Shown: positions 42,001 to 54,600 of the stretch, piece by piece | Position numbering within the stretch: the first letter of the stretch is position 1 | How the letters are laid out: every line of letters begins with the position of its first letter | Assembly: GCA_019614645.1 (NCBI GenBank) | Contig: JABWDB010000018.1 | Location: 3,898,501 to 3,962,500 of the forward strand | Direction: 5' to 3' | DNA: 64,000 nucleotides | DNA from: Stratiolaelaps scimitus | Lineage: Eukaryota; Arthropoda; Arachnida; Mesostigmata; Laelapidae | Program-made: the position numbers and the translations under genes | The notes under the pieces: generated by a model | The model's database searches: none | What the model was told of the DNA's origin: nothing | Seen by the model: only the letters and a program-made list of their open reading frames with translations

Positions 42001-42013
42001 GAGTCAGCTGTGA
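36099..42013 (+). CDS. SNAPC3: SNAPC3 (SNAP50), snRNA-activating protein complex subunit 3
   Basis: Encodes a 398-residue nuclear protein of SNAPc, the complex that binds the proximal sequence element of snRNA genes for RNA polymerases II and III; this subunit contacts DNA. Exons: 36099-36287, 36808-36980, 38247-38510, 39544-39639, 40156-40278, 40595-40760, 41828-42013. All introns are GT-AG and every junction keeps frame. The C-terminal half carries the family pattern: TFYCSNWDYP (exon 5), SIRLGRPYVYMHNGDCQHH (282-305) and a Cys-rich end with C342, C345, C368 and C371, followed by NYDASGKRKYEF. Length is close to the roughly 411 residues of human SNAPC3. The N-terminal third is less conserved and recognised mainly by splice consistency. 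The ATG has a good context (AGGATGG). Antisense SINE pieces lie in introns 3 and 6. An extra exon in intron 2 (1266 bp) cannot be excluded. Confidence 0.95.
38822..39049. repeat. Scrambled inverted cluster of SINE-A tails in SNAPC3 intron 3
   Basis: At least six copies of the SINE-A terminus (CAGCTGACCCTCAGCTG or its inverse) alternate in orientation, each next to an A or T run. One includes part of the SINE body (CTATGTGACAGGCCTCAGC). TA tracts flank the cluster on both sides. Several junctions read T-run-GTTTTTCCAG, which looks like a 3' splice site on the gene's strand. Confidence 0.9.
39770..39870 (+). repeat. Possible degenerate tRNA-like sequence in SNAPC3 intron 4
   Basis: An A-box-like TGGTTAGCGCG (about 39778-39788) and a B-box-like CGGTATCAACCCC (about 39840-39852). 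Too degenerate for a tRNA gene. Just after it, a segment of about 18 bp is nearly duplicated (GACCATCCTCTAGGTGGAG, near 39886-39922). Confidence 0.3.
40798..41050 (-). mobile_element. Old full-length SINE-A, antisense in SNAPC3 intron 6
   Basis: The tail (AGCTGACCCC), body (AGGCCTC.GGTATTACT) and tRNA-like head (GAAAGATGATGAAGAAATCC, then the inverse B box GGATTCGAGCCC) follow in the inverse order of the 9457-9720 copy. Divergence is high, so it is older. It starts about 37 bp after the exon 6 donor and contains a T-run ending TTTTCCAG at about 40891-40907 that mimics a 3' splice site. Confidence 0.85.
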
Positions 42014-42305
42014 GCGAACCGCTTAATTACTAATTGTTGATTGTATAAGCAGAATTGAGATATCGAATATTCATTGGCACATTGTTTCATCATCAACGCT
42101 GTTGTATAATCGAACATTGCCACCGAGGCAATTATCATTGTAATTAGCCTAAAGACAAAAAATATTGAATACAATATTTTACCTACAGATCAATTAATTA
42201 TTATTATTATTAGCATCATCATTACCATCATTATGATTACTATTATTATTGACAGATACCTGTATTAATATGGTGTAAAAATGAAAATCTATGCCTATCG
42301 TTGTA

Positions 42306-42311
42306 AATAAA
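42306..42311 (+). terminator. Candidate poly-A signal for SNAPC3
   Basis: AATAAA about 290 bases past the SNAPC3 stop codon, a usual 3' UTR length. Inferred from position only. Confidence 0.55.
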
Positions 42312-42646
42312 CGAACTGTCCATTTATTTAATACATTATAGAAGCGACATACGCACGAGTCGTTCTACCGTTCATGTATCATATCATAATGTAAATGACA
42401 TGTAGTTTATACGTTGAGTGGCGAGAACATCAAAAAGTACAGACAGACTCATAGGACATGTTTAAGCTAAGAGAGACATCACTGTTATACTTCAACGACG
42501 TTTTTACCGTCACACTTCGCTTGTCGATCTTCTCGGCCCTCGAAAACCTTCAAGCTCGGCTGGAGCACTATACGCTTTTGATCTTCGTATGCTCATGTCT
42601 TAGTTGCGACTAACTGATTAGCGTGGACTTGTGCAGTAACTCCCTT

Positions 42647-42722
42647 TATTTTTTGAGCTGGCCCTCAGCTGTTTCCCTATCCGACAGGCCTTAACACTTA
42701 ACCTCTAGGTATTACTTTGAGG
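42647..42722 (-). repeat. Partial SINE-A, 3' part
   Basis: On the plus strand TTTTTTGAGCTGGCCCTCAG, CTATCCGACAGGCC and CTAGGTATTACTTTGAGGA match the inverse of the SINE-A 3' half. The head is missing. Confidence 0.8.
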
Positions 42723-43610
42723 ATTATTCAACAACCCGAAGCTGGGTATCTGGCCAGGCGACACAACCAAATCCACGAACCGAATCAGCCTCAGTTCCAA
42801 ACAAACTGGTGAACTGATCGAACAAAACTGAGAATATGCAATAACTTGGTAGTACAATACGCTGTACGTGAACGGCTATTTTCGATACATTTTATGTTGC
42901 ATTGCTTTTATGCTACATCACCTTGAATGTTAACAAAACTGAGATGATCTTCTTACTGTTCCCATATGAAGTTTGTTGTCTGAGGTGGCTTACCTGTGCG
43001 CTTCCGTGACCTGCGTTTGTATGACAAGCTAAACTGGTCAGCTTGTTTCTCCTCCACGAAATTCAAACACTATCCTACGAGAAGCTGCCCCGCTTCCTGT
43101 GGCAAATATTGAGAGTCGTATCTTCTTGAACCATTCTGAGGCTAAATTTGAATAGTTTTCTGGGAATCTACTTATCAAACGCATCCACGACCGTTGGGGT
43201 CTGTTCAGCGAAACGCGATCGGAGTACGCTGCCTGCTTCGTTTGACAATATCAGCGCTTAACCTCTGTTCAACACTTATTTAAGTCAACTCTGTCGAAGT
43301 CGGCTGTGTTACGACTGTTTAAACGCTTATTCAGTACATATTCGCCAAATCCTCTCTTACGACAGCCCTCTCCTGCTTACCGATTAGGAAATTTACCCCG
43401 CACTGAACCCGTCCGCATTACAGAACACCTCACCGTAATCCCTAAGACACTAAGAATCCGATACCGGCCACTATTGCATCTGCTTCCTTTAAAAGTTTAT
43501 CCATTCTCTAATAATACTCTACGCGGGTTTACCGTAACTTAACCCTTCTGAGGTTGTCCTGGTTTTGAGCTCCGTGACATGCATATATATATATATTTTT
43601 TTTTCTTTTT

Positions 43611-43713
43611 GTTTTTTGAGCTGACCCTCAGCTGTTCCCCTATCTGACAGACCTCAGCTCTTAACCTTTAGGTATTACTATGAGGACCTGTCGGGGCCAC
43701 CTTTGCTTATTCT
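43611..43713 (-). repeat. Partial SINE-A, 3' part, well conserved
   Basis: Nearly identical to the inverse of 9610-9710 and so one of the youngest pieces. It stops abruptly in a (TA)n tract (about 43719-43742), the pattern expected of 5' truncation at insertion or of later repeat expansion. Confidence 0.85.
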
Positions 43714-44599
43714 CTTCTATATATATATATATATATATATATTATATTTCTCATATACTATTAGAGACAACTTCAAAGGTAGTTGTTCTTGTAGTTGGGC
43801 AGATTTTTCTTAATCTTAGTTCAAGGCTTCACTTTAATTCTTAATAGAAGATCAATCATCAATCGTAAATAATCATATTCTCACATCGAACGCACTTTTT
43901 CTTCTCTATCGATTGTCTAATTTATCGTATATGAGAATATAGGCTTGAATCGATAATTGTACAGCAAAAAATATCCTGCCTGAATCGCTGCCAAACATTG
44001 GGACATTACGCGGTTTACCCAAACAGCAGCAGGAAATCGGCACCAGTCAATTTTTTCTGAATTTGCCATCTCTCGACAATCGATGGCCTAGTTTTTCATT
44101 TCAGAATGCATTTGACCACGGCAAAGTATAAATACGTATGAAGTGAAAAAATTACTGGCAGTACCCGAGGATTTTTTCCCGTTAGCACTACATTCAAGAT
44201 CTATTTTCTTTAGAATTGTACAAATGCTGAGGTCATTCTTTGAAGCTGTACTTCTTCGGCGTTGGCCAGTCAAGCCAAGCTAGTCTTCGTGTCAAGCACA
44301 GATTTCTAAGTCGACAAATGGTTGGCTAATGCTTAGGTGTTCTTTGGTCACCTAATTGCCATATATCGAGATCATTCATAGCTAGGTATCTCTCTATGGT
44401 TCCCTTGTAATAACCGGAGCACAGAGCAATGCTGCCCTGCTCGGAACGTTTAACATTGAATAGGGCTGAATTCAAGAGCTTATGGACTGCTGATTATGAG
44501 AATGGCATAAATGAATTGAAATTGATGCACTGCTGAAATAACGGCACGTGAGACCATCGAGGTATGAGACCATTGAGCTACAAAAATACATTATCAAAT

Positions 44600-44605
44600 T
44601 TTATT
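44600..44605 (-). terminator. Candidate poly-A signal for PCBD
   Basis: AATAAA on the minus strand about 280 bases past the PCBD stop. Inferred from position only. Confidence 0.5.
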
Positions 44606-44886
44606 GTAACTACATAACCGCGTAATATGTACAATCTATCCTCTTCAAGCATTCTTCCTGGACGTGTGATAAATATAAGCGTTGCAGATTGTGCTCTTCT
44701 TGGTACTGATTTGAAGCGATAGATGCTTCAATGCATTATCCACTCAATTGGATATTCGTACTGGAAACACTGTAAAATCGTCTCTCTGCCCGTTGGCAAG
44801 AGTATGGCGGTTGACGGGGGCGAGCCAACGGCGTTCATGTCAGCTTCGCGACTTCACGATTAGCTTCGTGATAGCTATGCATTCGG

Positions 44887-45961
44887 TCATTTAGCTAAAG
44901 CTTCTTCAATGAACTTCGCAAGACGTATGTCCCTCATCGAAAGGCCGTTCACGTTGTGTGAGACGAGAGTGATATCGACCTTGTTGTACACATTACTCCA
45001 TTCCGGGTGGTGATTCATTTTCTCCGCGCGGAGGGCAACTCGCGACATGAAACCGAACGCCTCGTTGAAATCCTTCAGGGTGAAGAGCTTCTGAATCGCA
45101 TCTCGCTCCTGCATAGAGAGAAATCCATGAATGCATACAGAAACAAGCATTTAATGATAGTCAGTTCGGACAGAGAAAAAATGAGGGGTCCTTCGTCGAT
45201 AGGATATATCAGATGTTCGTAACTGCCAGCATGAATCGACCTAGGCAGTTCTGCGCGAAAACCAGCCACTTTAGGCTTTATGCTAGAAAAACAGTTACTA
45301 TTAAATTAGTTATTATTTACCTTAAATCTATAGATCTGTGGGAAACTAGTTCCATGAATGATTTATATTTGCTATATTTTCTTTGAATGATTAACCTAAA
45401 CACGTTAACATTCAGCTGAAAAGTGAGGCTTCGACGTAGAAGGCAAAGCTTTCTTGGTCTATTAAAGGAGCTGCGATCTTTTCAATGCTTAAGCTCTCTT
45501 ATATGCCACGTAAATTAGACACGAAGTGTGTCTAAGTTGTGGGTGGTCGATATATTTGTAGAGAAACCAGACGTTTTAAGCCACGTTATAGTGTTGCTAG
45601 GTCACGAATTACATCGGGACCTTTTAACCGATTGTGTAAGCTGCTGAGGGAAGTCCAAATATGTGCATAAGTCATATTTGAAAAGAAACTGAGTTGGACC
45701 CCTTGTGGCGAAGAGAGAGCCCTTTGATAAGCTTGACGACGCTGATATTCGAAAGAGCTAATAACTGATAAACACCATGATGAAACAGATGGTCGGCAAT
45801 GGGCGGCCGATTTACGCCCAAAGATAGAAGAGAGAGAGAGAGAGAGCCAGAAGCTCTCATGGGCCTATCTTATGCTTACTCACCTCAAGGTGTCGCCATC
45901 CAGTTTTTAACAGGGGAGCCAGATGCTCCAAGCGCTCCGCTTCTGTGAGAACGTTGGCCAT
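44887..45961 (-). CDS. PCBD1: Pterin-4a-carbinolamine dehydratase (PCBD/DCoH)
   Basis: Two exons, 45961-45884 and 45108-44887, joined by a 775-bp GT-AG intron (donor GTGAGT, acceptor CTCTATGCAG), give 99 residues; the family is usually about 100. The enzyme dehydrates 4a-hydroxytetrahydrobiopterin made by aromatic amino acid hydroxylases, recycling the cofactor; in vertebrates it also dimerises HNF1. The active-site signature is intact: H59 and H60 in KMNHHPEW and H77 in ITLVSHN, with the typical FKDFN-like [16 protein letters not shown] before it and [13 protein letters not shown] after. The splice falls in GWRHLE/ERDAIQK, where the human protein reads GWNELEGRDAI. An in-frame ATG 18 codons upstream (46015) could add a short N-terminal extension. 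PCBD1 and PCBD2 cannot be separated here. The gene points toward SNAPC3. Confidence 0.95.
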
Positions 45962-46432
45962 CGCTGTCGGATATTTGATGGTCACAGACGATAGGAAACG
46001 GCAGCCCAAGCGCATGTCTCTGTAATGGCTCTGTATAGAGAAACACATGACTGTCTTGAACGTTCTGAGATTAGGGGAAAACAATTATGGTGACTATATT
46101 GCTATTATGGCGAATTGGATTGAACACTACTTTTGTTTTATGATCTTTCCAGAGCTAGTAATGCCCTGTCTACAGGGACTGAGAACACTGGAATCCCTAA
46201 TGAACAACGTTGAACGCGTACGTAGTCGTGTACACCGAAGCTCTGGATGTAAAGACCTGGACACCGGAGCCCTATGAAATAACATCAACCTTGCTTGCTC
46301 GTTAATTAAGACATATTTTACCCTAACAAAACAAGTTCGTTAGTGCAGGGGCGTTTAATAGATTTTTACGAACGAGTTCACGTTTCCCAATTTTCACCAG
46401 AATATTTAATTTTATAGCTTCCCTCACGCAAA
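45962..46432. other. PCBD upstream region
   Basis: The open frame of PCBD exon 1 continues upstream to about 46084, then closes. No TATA-like or other promoter element stands out. Confidence 0.5.
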
Positions 46433-46777
46433 TTACAAAGAAAATCGGATACATTCTCTGAAAAGCTCTTCAATTTTCCCCGACAGAGATAACTGAACGA
46501 GGTGAACGATTCGCCGTATGATGAGCTCGTAGTTGTCGTCGATCGGCGGGGAAATCTCGGTACTGCACTCATCACAGCAGTATATCGAGTAGAACCGGTG
46601 GACTGTCCATACACAGAACATTTCGCCATATTCGACATACAGGTCTATTTCGTATCTACCTGACGGAGTCTTCGGAAGCTGGCGAATATTAAAATAATAT
46701 ATATTGTGCACAACAGCAGACTCAAAGTAGATGCAATTGACAATATTTCTCAGATCACTTAGGAGACACGTGATCAT
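46433..46777 (-). CDS. Unrecognised ORF, possible exon
   Basis: A minus-strand frame ending at 46433 whose second half (from about 46675) has balanced, non-repetitive composition typical of real protein (for example GRYEIDLYVEYGEMFCVW and DDNYELIIRRIVHLVQLSL). A TTTTAATATTCGCCAG just before this half would serve as a 3' splice site, with coding sequence starting LPKTPSGRYE. I do not recognise the family. There is no convincing partner exon, so it may be an exon of an unseen gene, transposon remnant or chance. Confidence 0.25.
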   Translation of the reverse strand: MITCLLSDLRNIVNCIYFESAVVHNIYYFNIRQLPKTPSGRYEIDLYVEYGEMFCVWTVHRFYSIYCCDECSTEISPPIDDNYELIIRRIVHLVQLSLSGKIEELFRECIRFSL

Positions 46778-49700
46778 TTCTTCATCAACCTTGAAGGTCT
46801 ATTGTGATATAATGTTATCTGTGTTCGTCCTTCTTCACATGTTACTTTCTATAATCCGAATCATCAGAAAGAGGCTTGAACCATTATTGAAACCGAGATT
46901 AGGCAATGCCAGGCGCAAGGCCCCAGATCGTGACACCCACCCGAAAATCAGAGGCACTAAACTACCATCTAATGGATTATGACTGCATGCCTCTAAGTCA
47001 GAATCCAATCCAGAGTCCATAACATTTGTGTCTGGAATGTATATTGTTTATTCGATAGTTGTGTGAATGCATAACTGAACAATATGAGCAAATTGAAAAC
47101 GCCACAAACTAGACCACGTGGCGTTGTTGTATAATTTTAGGGACACGTTTTTAGCCAGACGAAAACCATGAACGAAATGCTAAAGCAACAATGGTAAGAA
47201 CATTTTCGAATTGGCCAGATCGCCGCTGCGAATGTAATTAGTGCCTCAGCTTCGGGCGAATGCCGTAATGGTAAATGTTGGGACCGACACGGTGTAAAAA
47301 AAACAAACAAAGCAGGCGTGTCCCAGCGTAAATGAGAGGAGGAGGAAGTGAAACATAATCACCATATATCAAACAAGTTCGACCCTAAACAATGTGTACA
47401 CGTTCGTACCTGATATTTGTTAAGGCTAGCATGCCCTCTTATTTGCACCCCGACAATCGCGATGTTGCTACCGAGATTTTTCCATTGGTTCCGGCGCTAC
47501 TATATTGAGCCATTGACAGAGAAAGTCGGAGGGCTCTCGATTGGGCTACAATATAACAGCTTCGATCCGGAAATCGGTCAAACGATTCTTTGCCCATTTC
47601 AATTTCCGGCTCAATCGCCTGTAACGATCGTCCAGCTTCCTGTGTGCGCTCTCGCTAAGGCTCCCTACATCATTCGCTGACACAACGATCACCGGTATCA
47701 ACGCAACGCTTTTACTGTTAGCCATTAGCCACCAGTCGACATGGTAAGACACTTTTCTTTGCTGAAACACGGAAAATTTTCAGGGAGTACACTTCATGGG
47801 TTCATGGCCCTAAAAAAAATTGTCAATTTTAGGGGCTGATACACCTCGAACATTTAACGATCTCTATGAGACAGCTGCTTTTAGCATCAGGCTTCATGAG
47901 GCGAACCTCTTTTTAAATACAAATGTACAATGACGAGGATCGGGGCCCGGACCCTGTCGGATTGGACGCATCATCAACGCGTAATTCATGCGAATGTAAA
48001 TAATAACGAACTGGCTTTGAAACCAAGCCTAATAGGTGCGCGGTTGTCCGCACTGCAGATCGAAGTCACGAGTGTTGGCAAGAAATTCTGAAAATCTTTT
48101 TTGTATTTTGAAATTACAATCGATTTTACAATAATAAAATAGAAGGTGAATTTCGAAGAGAAATTCGTGTTTCGACCAGGGATATTTTTTTTTGTTGGGA
48201 ACTACTGTTATAAATTTGTTTGTATACAAAATTACCTAAATCGACGCAGAGTAATCCCTTATAGGAGAATAACCTTGTTTAACTAACTGTTATACATGGT
48301 AGGGTATTTGGGAACTACACAACCTGCTAATCCTGCGTGCTTCGAAATAGAAGACAGGTCAAACAGAATACGGCATAAGGAATCGTGAGATTGATTAGAG
48401 CTCATGGACCTGCAGTGCGCTGTTGATTAAAGCTCCTCAATAAACACACATAATTAAGGCGCTTTAATCCCGCACTTATCACACTATGATTAAAGCGCTC
48501 AACTGTTTCTAGCAAACGCTTATATATATATATATATATATATATAGAGGAGAATTACGCGCCTCGAGTCACAAACAATCGAAACTATTACCTAACAGTG
48601 TGCGCTGTTATTCTTTGTCATCTGCGGGTTGCTGCTCACTACGTACTATCTCACCCCATGTAACGTGTGTTCATAACAGCAAGACGTCATCCAAGTTGCA
48701 ATGGGCCAGGGGTCATCGAACGAAACCAGCAGGGGACCGTAATGGACCCTGACGTGACCGCGAGGAGGTGATGTGGACTCGACACAGCAATAAGCTGGCG
48801 AACATACCTGCCATGAGAAATCAATAAATGCTCCCTGCTCGGGGAGTCGGGGGGGCGGGGGGGGCGTCCGGGGTTCGGAATGAAGATCTAAGGGGTTGGC
48901 CGAGACGAAGCAGTGCCACCGATAAAGGAGGCGCTCCAATTGACGGTCTCACGCCACTGCTGCCGACGGTGCTACCTGCAGGCGGCCGATCGGGTGGGCA
49001 AACCAATTCGGGTCTCGACTCGAACCTTGATCGGTCAATACTCACAGATTGTCCACGCTTACCCTCGCCCAATGGCGAACCCGGACAGGCCGACAGCGTT
49101 TGAGGATTGAACATGTTCACTGCATTATATTTCATGTTCTATTAATAGAGATGAATGGACGACCCAAGCTTATTTAGTGATCGAATATTATATAACGTGT
49201 ATATACGTTTGTATCAGGAAGGCCCACTGTCTAGTCTTCGATGTTCAATTCGGGCAACACGCTACAAGTCTTGCTCAGTCACCTATCGAGGTATAGCGGC
49301 CACCGTACGACGCAGTAGATTTGTCACGGGCAATGCGAGTTCAATCCATATTTTGTTGCTAATTATATAATATAACACAGGATATAGCCAATTTTTGGCA
49401 CTAGCTCAAACGGGGCTGAGTAGCAACAGCAAACCTGCAAAGTGACAGGCTTGTCGAGCCGTGTACACTGTGCAGGTCGTACCACCGCGGCAAGTGGTGT
49501 CAGCCACTTATGATGCGCTGGCAGTCACGTAATTAGCACAAGAGCGACCTCAAACAACCTAAAAATGGCCGTTGCATCAATAAAGCGAAGGCAACTGACC
49601 TGTACCGCAAAGTAATACCTATTGCTTATCGTTGTCTTTTCTATCTTGCATCAGTCTTCTTTCTATTATAAGTAACACACGAAACGAATTTTCGAAGCCA

Positions 49701-49976
49701 GATTTCCGATCGAATGTATATTGCCTAAATGGATAACGTCTTCGGGAAACGAATATGCAGTCAGGGAAGCAAACAAACCTGCTGGATAAACAGGCGATGA
49801 AACACCCCAATGAGCTCGATAGTGGATTACGGCCATGCAAAGCTTGCGTCTACGAACTCGAGATGGATATAACGTTGATGGTGATACGTTTATTGTAATC
49901 AACATCGACATTTAACAGCTACCCAAAAGTTGGGAATGTAGAAACGACAAGGCGCAGTCACGATTTTTAATTGCTG

Positions 49977-50019
<43 letters not shown>

Positions 50020-51690
50020 GATAAGAGAGTCGGTGCGTTTATCTACAGGCCGCTTCACTCATAGACGTGGAACTGAAATATACTCGATCGTATGATGATG
50101 ATGATGAGTGAAATGACTGGCTTGTCGTATGTAGTCGTCGTCAATATCTTAATTCGCACGGTTTCGATTAGGGTAATTACAGATTAATTAAAACGACGCT
50201 AGCACCCAGGCCATAACCAATTGAAACCTAGGGATTTGTCGGCACTTGGCGTTCGCCTGTCTATATCTCAATAGAGTATTTCTTTCACCAGCTGGGTATC
50301 GGTAACCCGAAGCACTGATCGCCCATGACTCATGTACAGTACACGATCGACTTTTGGCCGAAAAGTGGAACGAACTCACGGATTCAGTCTGCCGAGTGTG
50401 TTTACTGCGAGCAAACTTTTATCGGCCTTTACTACTTCGTCTACCTTTTTGTAGATTATGCATGAGGCAGAACGCCTAATGGAGGTATGATCATAACACT
50501 TTTAGATGATGACAGGAACGTGCGAAAGAGGGCTGCTGCCACCTGTGTTGTGGCAATGCCACTTTTTGTGATGTGTAGGTAAACAAATTAACGCGTACCC
50601 GAGGGCCCGCATCCGAGCGCTAGCTGAAACTCAGCGAATTTTCAAAGAACTCTCGGTTCTCACTATTAACTGGCTCATCGCGCGGTTACGTTTGACCAAC
50701 GTGAGTATTGGTACCCTCCCGGCTCTGGACAGGTATATTCGAAATTGTCCTCCATTGAGCCCCACGGGTAATTGACACTTAGCGAAGGATACCGGTGTTG
50801 AGAGTATATCATAACCAACAACATTTATGTCACTCTGAGCAATGTTAGTTAATTATCGAAATAGATACAAAATCATCAGGATTCGATTCGTTCAGCGGCA
50901 ACGTACCAAATTCAACGGAGCCACCCAGGCACATAAGCGGCGCAGAGATTGCTTAAAGATCAAACTTTCGACGCATTGTTCATGGTTTCAATGATCGTTC
51001 GATGTGATTAGGGAACAAGTTAGTACAACAAGGCTAATTAATAGGTCTATATCTTCAGCAGAAATGTATTATACAATAATTTTTGCTATGTACTTCAATT
51101 TGTCAGCACCGAATACATGTTTGTCGACACGATATGTATAGGGCCGATAAACATGTCTTCGTGTTTACAAATATCACTTGTTTACTATGCGATTCGATTC
51201 ACACCGTCAAGCAGCGCTTGATCGTATTCAACCAAGACGCTCAATGGGAAATTGCCACTATCATTGCTGTGTTCAACTCAACAGCTGCTATGCGCTGATG
51301 CGCGGAGGCCGTCGCGTATGTCAGGCATGATTTGATCTCGTCTCATTGAATCACCACAGAAATCGGCACAAAACAACGACACTTCTATTTGGCGTTTGCT
51401 TCGCGTCAGCTGAACTTTCTCACCCGGCAACGTGGACGCGTCTTTTTCTTGCCACTAGCTATTAGCTCGTCTTCAGCGCCAGCACGTTCACGCCACAACA
51501 CGAAGTAGTCGAGATGGCTTCGAGACGTTCGAACCTTCGAACCGCGCTCTCACTCCTCTGTTCGACAATGTAATCCTCCCCTCCTGCGGATCGACAGGGT
51601 AGAGGGCGCACCGTTCGCCGTCTCGATACGGGGTCTACCCCGGGGGGGGCTGGGACATGGTAAGTTTCCCATGACACGACTCAATTCACT
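46778..51690. other. Intergenic, no gene recognised
   Basis: Holds (TA)n at about 48521-48546 and 49980-50012, and a small GC-rich patch at 48820-49110 with overlapping frames on both strands. A B-box-like GAGTTCAATCC near 49330 hints at another worn tRNA-like repeat. Nothing reads as a known gene. Confidence 0.45.
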
Positions 51691-54600
51691 CCAGCCATGA
51701 TAGCTGTGCGCCGCCCCCATCATCTTTGTATCAGGTCCGCCAGATTCCATCAGCGGCAACAAATGCTCTGCTACATGCCGCCGTGTGCACGCGCGAAACG
51801 CGCGCGCCTCGTTCGACTACCACCGACTACGATTCCTCCGCCAACTGGCCGAATGATGATGGTGGTGTCACCGCATGCACTGTTATGCAGCGTCAGCCAG
51901 CGTGCGCCAATCAGAACTCTCCCAATCGCCCACTTTTCGCTCGTACAGTTGCTGCTACTGTCGTCTGTTTGTCTGCACCACCACCACCACCACCACCACT
52001 GTACGCCTGCACCACTCCGTGCATGATGCACAAAGCGTGAAAGTATGCCAGCCAGCTCGATTCGAAATTTCCCGCCGCCGCCCGCCGGCTGCATGCACCG
52101 TCCAGTTGGGGACACAACAAATATGTCTTCTGTTATGTGTGGCTGCTGTTGATCTCCTGCTGCTGCTGTTGCCGCTGCTGCTGCTGCTGCGGCCGTGCTG
52201 ACGGCGGTGTGAGGAGAGCCCGTCGATGTTGTTTGTGTGTGTATATGAGAGTGGTGGCCGTGTCTATAGTTGTGCGGTTGGGCGGTGAGAACTCGCTCAG
52301 GAATGACATTTGACCAGCGACCGAGTACCGCCCGCGGACCTGGGAACGCGTAGGCCGTGGGTTTTGTCTCGGCCACTTCAACGACTTTGCCAAACAGCAG
52401 TTGCAGGGGTTTTTTGACGGCGTCTCCAACCGCAGCAGGTGAGCCCGTCAGGGCGGGGTCTTGGTGCTCCGAGAGCCGGAGGCGTGTTCGTATACTGCGG
52501 CCACTACGGCTGCTTTTATCACTGCTGCCCGACAGACACCGCTCGCTCGCTCTATCTCTCTCTCTCTCTCTTACTCACTATTCTTTCTCTCTCTATCCTT
52601 GCCTCGCTCTGTTTCTCTGCTCTGTCGCTCCCTCGCTTTTCTATCGAACATTTAGTCTCTATTAAACAGTGTACTCCCATTACTATATGCGTATAGCGTC
52701 TGACTGCCGAATATGATCATCATCATCGTCGCTCTCGATCACGCATTAGAGTCGCCGACCAGACTTTACTTGTCCGGTTAGCGGGTCTTGTCTATCGATG
52801 CGTGTCTCTGTGTTTGTGTGTGTACGTGCAGCAAGGCAGCAATCGTCGATGGATCGTCAGGTGGGTTCGGGGTCTAAGAAAAACTATAACAACATCAATA
52901 ATAACAACGACAACAACAACAGCAGCAACAACAACAATTACTACCGTCACGTCCGCTGCCACGAGTAATTCTACTGCTCTGTGCTTTCTCGTACGGTGGA
53001 GGCGGTAGCGGTACCCCTGCTGTAGGCTGCAGCTGCCGTGCCACTGTCAGTTCGACTTGTTTTTCAACAGTAATAGCAGCAACAACAACAACCACTTCTA
53101 CTGCCGTTGCTGTTCGTAATGCCTCAGAGTGCTGGTGCCTTGTGTATATTGCTGGTCGCTTGCGAGTGATGTTGCGAGTTCTGCCTCTGATGAGCCATCG
53201 ACTCAGCTAACGAGTGAGTTTGTCGCCGTACCCAGTCGCCTATGGCATCGTTCAGTGTTCTGCATACAGTACTGTGCCGTACGCAGCGAGCGTGGCCTGC
53301 CGATCGTGTCATTCGCCCGTGATACCTACCTTATTCTACCACACATTACCCACCATCAGCGTTGTCGTCGATATCGCTGCTCTGCGCTTTGTGCTCTCTC
53401 GCTGCAGCAGTGAGTATTTGTCATTATCCGTTGCTAGTACTCCTTCTGCTGGTGGTGTCGAACAATGAAACTCGAGACGATTGAGGGTGATTGCATATCG
53501 AAGTACCAGCCATCTCTCTCTCTCTCGCTAGCTCGCTCTCTCGATGAGTGACTTACAGAACTTACTTACAGAATGAATGAGTCCTGTCTATATATCTGTT
53601 TGTCGGTGTCCTGCCAACGACAGTGGTCCGTCGCCGACTGTCGCTGCTGGTGATTCGGCGGTTGCCGTATTTCTATTCGTTGGCCGGATAGCTGTCTTCG
53701 TTCTAGCTGAGTGACTAGCTACTGTTCAGTCTGTCACTGTGTTCGGCTTTGCAAGACGGTGTGTCTGTGTGTGTGTGTGTTTGTGCGAACGGTGGGCGCG
53801 TTTCTGTCGATCTGTGGATTCAGAGGAAGAAGCTGGATAGCCTGACTGGTGACGGCGGTGGTGGTTGTGGCACTACTTCTACCGGCCATAGTGAATCCAG
53901 TTAGCGCTTGGTCCCGTTTATGCTAATCGGCATCGCATTGTGTTCACGTTGAACACACTACCAATATATACACTACACTAATAATAGCAACGATAATAGC
54001 AGTAGCACTAATAATAATAATAATAATCATAATAATCACCACCGTCATCGACACCACCACCACCACCACCACAATCATCATCATCGTCCACAGGTAGACC
54101 CAAAGATGAACCCCTGTGTCTGCTCAGAAAGTCCGTTTTTGCTGTCTGCCTTTGCGGTATGCTCTGCCCGGTCTCGGCACGCTCACGTGTGTCGCGGCAG
54201 CTGCGACAGAGGCAGCAGCAGCAGCACCGATCACCACCAGAGCCGAGATGGCCACATTCACCGAGACCATCACCGCATGAACCGTGAGCAGTGGCCGATC
54301 AGACTTGGTGCAGACGTACCACCGGTTACCCGACCACCAGACTATATATCCAACTGCTACCCCCGACTCTATCCAACCGCCATTGTCGGCGCCTGCATGT
54401 ATGTCTCTCTTGCCCGCCGTCACATTCGGCAATGCGGGTTGCCGCCTCTAGGTTTACAGGTGATTTTTGGGAAGCACGGGACACACAGGTTCGATTGCCT
54501 GGAACGATTGACATACGCTGGCAGCTGCGGTAGCGACCACCACCACCACCAACACTACCACCGCTTCTAGTGCACGAGACGGTGATATCGAATGTCTGGT

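Larger units (their letters stand above)
42014..44599. other. Convergent interval between SNAPC3 and PCBD
   Basis: Holds the SNAPC3 poly-A signal, two partial SINE-A copies, ATT triplets near 42198-42210 and a (TA)n tract near 43719-43742. The small plus frame at 43306-43542 has no known motif. No gene called. Confidence 0.6.

Noticed and set aside
54106..54570. 154-codon plus ORF and a membrane-like minus ORF
   Set aside because: Both follow from CAG/CAC triplets; neither has a family motif.
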